From contig NZ_CP049886.1 in the NCBI RefSeq assembly GCF_011303955.1, positions 62,001-126,000 of the forward strand: 64,000 bases of DNA. The letters run 5' to 3'. Below the pieces are notes generated by a model. That model had not been told where the DNA came from, ran no database searches, and was given only the letters and a program-made list of their open reading frames with translations. The stretch comes from Vagococcus coleopterorum (GTDB taxonomy: Bacteria > Bacillota > Bacilli > Lactobacillales > Vagococcaceae). The translations under genes and the position numbers were made by a program. Of this stretch, positions 61,923 through 64,000 are shown in pieces. Within the stretch, counting starts at the first letter, position 1. Every line of letters starts with the position of its first letter.

Positions 61923-62396
61923 CTACTTAAATTCGTGTGAGTTTTGTTGAATCTTTTCACGTACTTGTTGATTCATAATTGATTGTGCTTCTTGGGGCGA
62001 TAACTCTTGATCAGTTAATTCAAGTTGTTCGCCACCATTTACTAGTGCTTCTTTCGCAGAATTTTCAAGTGACGTATATTTTTCTAAACGTGCTTCTAAT
62101 TCTTCCGTGCGTTTCATTTTATTTTTTAACTCTTCCATTTCAGCCGTCATTTTTTTCATTTGAGCTTCCAGGCGCATTGCTTTTTCTTCTTTTTTTAATT
62201 GATCCGATAACGCATTAATCCCTAATAAAATTGAGGCATTTTCTAAAGTTGTTTCGGGTGCGATGTCACGAATTTCTGCTAATTGCTTATTCGCAATTTC
62301 TGTCACGATATCCATATGAACTTTGCTTTCAGTTCCAATAATTGTATAAGTTTTGTTAGCGATTTTTGCTTTGTAACGATTTTTTGTCTGTGTCAT
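61923..62396 (-). CDS. zapA: Cell division protein ZapA
   Basis: A 157-residue FtsZ-bundling factor. The N-terminal beta part is RYKAKIANKTYTIIGTESKV; then HMDIVTEIANKQLAEI and a helix with ILLGINALSDQLKKEEKAM lead into a coiled coil (about residues 75-115) that mediates dimer or tetramer formation. The tail is longer than in B. subtilis ZapA. The ATG at 62396 has AGGAGG 9 bases upstream. Confidence 0.9.
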   Translation of the reverse strand: MTQTKNRYKAKIANKTYTIIGTESKVHMDIVTEIANKQLAEIRDIAPETTLENASILLGINALSDQLKKEEKAMRLEAQMKKMTAEMEELKNKMKRTEELEARLEKYTSLENSAKEALVNGGEQLELTDQELSPQEAQSIMNQQVREKIQQNSHEFK

Positions 62397-62516
62397 CACT
62401 CATAACCTCCTGGTTCAATCTAATGTTATTTAACCGTTTCATTTAATAAACGTAATTAAGCTTAATTATAAGGTAGTTCTTTTCAATTTACAATTCATAC
62501 TACTTAAATATCTTAG

Positions 62517-62545
62517 TTGAGTTTTTATTTTTTTTTCGATACACT
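62517..62545 (+). promoter_or_regulatory. Sigma-A promoter for rnhC
   Basis: TTGAGT (62517-62522), 17-base spacer, TACACT (62540-62545). Confidence 0.55.
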
Positions 62546-62593
62546 TAACAAGATTCGTTCACATCAAATGACTAGCAAAAGGAGTTGTCCAGT

Positions 62594-63502
62594 TTGAGTT
62601 CTTCAACTGTTATAAAAGTAGATCAAGGAGTCATGGCGAAGATGTCTGACTACTACGACACACATAAAAAAGCGAAAACTCCACCTTATAGCACATTCTC
62701 TGCTACTAAAAATGGTGTGACGATTACCGCATACACTTCGGGAAAAGTTATGTTTCAAGGGGCAAATGCAGAGCAAGAAGCTGCTATCTGGGGTTCAGCC
62801 TTAGAAAAGAAAAACACTGCCCCAGTGTCTGGCTTACCGAAAGATTTTTCAAGCCGGTCAGCTATTGGTAGTGATGAAGTCGGAAACGGCAGTTATTTAG
62901 GTCCCGTCGTTGTTTGCGCTTCTTATGTTGATCAAAAACACATGCCATTATTAAAAGAACTTGGGGTCAAAGATTCAAAAGAATTAACTGACCGTGAAAT
63001 CAAATTAATCGCTAAAGATATTAAAGAAGTCATTCCTTATCGTGAATTAATTGTGACACCGGAAAAATACAATCAAATCCAGCCAGACTATAATGTTAAC
63101 CGAATGAAAGTAGCGTTACACAACCAAGCTATTCATTTGTTATTACAAGACTTAGCACCATTAAAACCTGATAGTATTTTAATTGATCAATTCACTCCAG
63201 AGAAAAATTATCGCAAATATTTAGAACGTGAAAAAATTCAAGTCACAGATAATTTGTACTTTGCTACGAAAGCGGAACAGCATCATTTAGCCGTCGCCGC
63301 TTCCTCTATTATTTGTCGTGCTAGCTTTTTAGAAGCTTTGGATCAAGCTACTTTAGAATTAGGCTTTACGGTTCCTTCGGGAGCTGGACCTAAGTCTGAC
63401 TTAGCCGCTGCTAAGATTTTAAAACGTGGTGGCATGAACTTACTACGTCAATATGCTAAGCTACATTTTGCTAACACCCAAAAAGCTCAAAATAAACTAT
63501 AA
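62594..63502 (+). CDS. rnhC: Ribonuclease HIII
   Basis: Cleaves RNA in RNA-DNA hybrids. The 302-residue protein has the HIII-specific N-terminal TBP-like domain (YSTFSATKNGVTITAYTSGK) and the type 2 RNase H domain with IGSDEVGNGSYLGPVVV (DEVG.G active site), GVKDSKELTDREI, ILIDQFTP and HHLAVAASSIICRA. The start is taken as TTG 62594, 9 bases after AAAGGAG; TTG 62585 abuts that site. It is divergent from zapA, the usual Firmicute arrangement. Confidence 0.95.
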   Translation: MSSSTVIKVDQGVMAKMSDYYDTHKKAKTPPYSTFSATKNGVTITAYTSGKVMFQGANAEQEAAIWGSALEKKNTAPVSGLPKDFSSRSAIGSDEVGNGSYLGPVVVCASYVDQKHMPLLKELGVKDSKELTDREIKLIAKDIKEVIPYRELIVTPEKYNQIQPDYNVNRMKVALHNQAIHLLLQDLAPLKPDSILIDQFTPEKNYRKYLEREKIQVTDNLYFATKAEQHHLAVAASSIICRASFLEALDQATLELGFTVPSGAGPKSDLAAAKILKRGGMNLLRQYAKLHFANTQKAQNKL

Positions 63503-63535
63503 AAAAAGAAGCTACTAAAAGTAGCTTCTTTTTTG
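63501..63535. terminator. Bidirectional terminator (rnhC / yrzB)
   Basis: AAGAAGCTACT / AGTAGCTTCTT stem with AAA loop, A run before and TTTT after. Confidence 0.92.
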
Positions 63536-63539
63536 TGTC

Positions 63540-63845
63540 TTATGCGTCAGCGTCTTCAACGAATGTATTGAAAACTTCTTCAATCATATCCCACTCAGCA
63601 TCTGTTTCGATGTTTTTAAGTTCACCTTCATCAGATCCTTCAGTTTCAATGTATTGGTAAGCTAATAACTCAACGTCAGTATCATCTTCATCAACACCTG
63701 CAGGGAATAGTAAAACGTATTGTTTGTTAGCAAATTCTTCTTCACCATCGATTGTTAATAAGATTTCGAATAAAGATTCGTTACCTTCGTCATCGATTAA
63801 TGTGATAAATTCTGTTTCTTGTTCGTGGTTGTGCTCTTCAGTCAT
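63540..63845 (-). CDS. yrzB: DUF1292 family protein YrzB
   Basis: A 101-residue very acidic protein. It contains EFITLIDDEGNESLFEILLTI and KQYVLLFPAG, then ELLAYQYIE and the terminal DAEWDMIEEVFNTFVEDA, the DUF1292 layout. It follows ruvX on the same strand, the conserved Firmicute order. Function is unknown. Confidence 0.93.
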   Translation of the reverse strand: MTEEHNHEQETEFITLIDDEGNESLFEILLTIDGEEEFANKQYVLLFPAGVDEDDTDVELLAYQYIETEGSDEGELKNIETDAEWDMIEEVFNTFVEDADA

Positions 63846-63868
63846 GTTAAATTCCTCTTTTCCTATAG

Positions 63869-64000
63869 TTAATTGCTTGTTTTGTCTAAATAATTTTGTA
63901 AAATCATTACCGCCGCTAGCTTATCAATTACTTTTTTACGTTTGCTTCGAGAAACATTACCTTCCTCGACCAACATGCGTTCTGCTTCTACTGTTGTTAA
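63869..64000 (-). CDS. ruvX: Holliday junction resolvase-like protein RuvX/YqgF (5' partial)
   Basis: Only the last 43 codons are in the window; the start lies beyond 64000. They read [18 protein letters not shown] then [20 protein letters not shown], the C-terminal signature of YqgF/RuvX ([11 protein letters not shown] ... KRK-VIDK-AA--ILQ-YLD). The family acts in 16S rRNA 5'-end processing and is RNase H-like. It sits 23 bases before yrzB, probably in one operon. Confidence 0.9.
   Translation of the reverse strand, partial: LTTVEAERMLVEEGNVSRSKRKKVIDKLAAVMILQNYLDKTSN

Overview
The window looks like the chromosome of a low-GC Gram-positive coccus of the order Lactobacillales, most likely Enterococcaceae. 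A Vagococcus- or Enterococcus-like genome is my best guess. The signs are AT-rich DNA, strong GGAGG ribosome binding sites, many bidirectional hairpin-plus-T terminators, an efaCBA-like manganese operon behind a DtxR-type operator, a Kup potassium transporter, MprF, a YfhO-family giant membrane protein, and the neighbourhood rnhC / zapA-cvpA-mutS2-trxA followed by ruvX-yrzB. Species cannot be fixed from sequence alone.

Layout. (1) 1-2.4 kb: the end of an rlmD-type rRNA methyltransferase, a ComK-family regulator and a small DUF1659/DUF2922 pair. (2) 2.4-11.8 kb: a wall teichoic acid locus. LCP - tagH - tagB - tagA - tagG - tagD are on the minus strand, then mnaA with its own promoter and a second LCP protein; tagO is divergent behind a near-consensus sigma-A promoter. 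Together they make UDP-ManNAc and CDP-glycerol, build the GlcNAc-ManNAc-glycerophosphate linkage unit on undecaprenyl phosphate, export it and attach it to the wall. A long TagF-type polymerase is not present here. (3) 11.8-18.5 kb: housekeeping (YihY, methionine aminopeptidase, flavodoxin), small lipoprotein, membrane and secreted proteins, an XRE regulator and a YdeI / AlkD-like / DUF2200 cluster. (4) 18.5-22.3 kb: an iron-type ABC importer.

(5) 22.8-30.5 kb: an AT-rich defence island with alternating strands. It holds an AlwI-family endonuclease and a D12 adenine methyltransferase, a Sau3AI/MutH-like endonuclease and a cytosine-C5 methyltransferase, and a solitary OLD-family ATPase/TOPRIM nuclease. 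Both restriction systems may centre on GATC. This is the most accessory and most interesting part of the window. It is flanked by a hairpin-rich, gene-free stretch at 22.33-22.81 kb.

(6) 30.6-44.6 kb: a choloylglycine-hydrolase-family enzyme, an orphan PASTA protein, a 38-codon gene resembling the tail of a MazE antitoxin, an ECF vitamin-type transporter (fused EcfA, EcfT, S component), a GlcNAc-kinase-like sugar kinase, a TetR regulator, tRNA-Arg(CCT), a DEAD-box helicase, a Gfo/Idh/MocA dehydrogenase, SfsA, a DUF4828-like protein, an MFS efflux pump, a beta-lactamase-fold serine hydrolase and mannose-6-phosphate isomerase. (7) 44.6-64 kb: Kup with a long leader, YfhO, an SsuABC/TauABC-like importer, MprF, ProC, the manganese ABC operon, thioredoxin, MutS2, CvpA, ZapA, RNase HIII, YrzB and the end of RuvX. 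No CRISPR array, rRNA or intact insertion sequence was seen.
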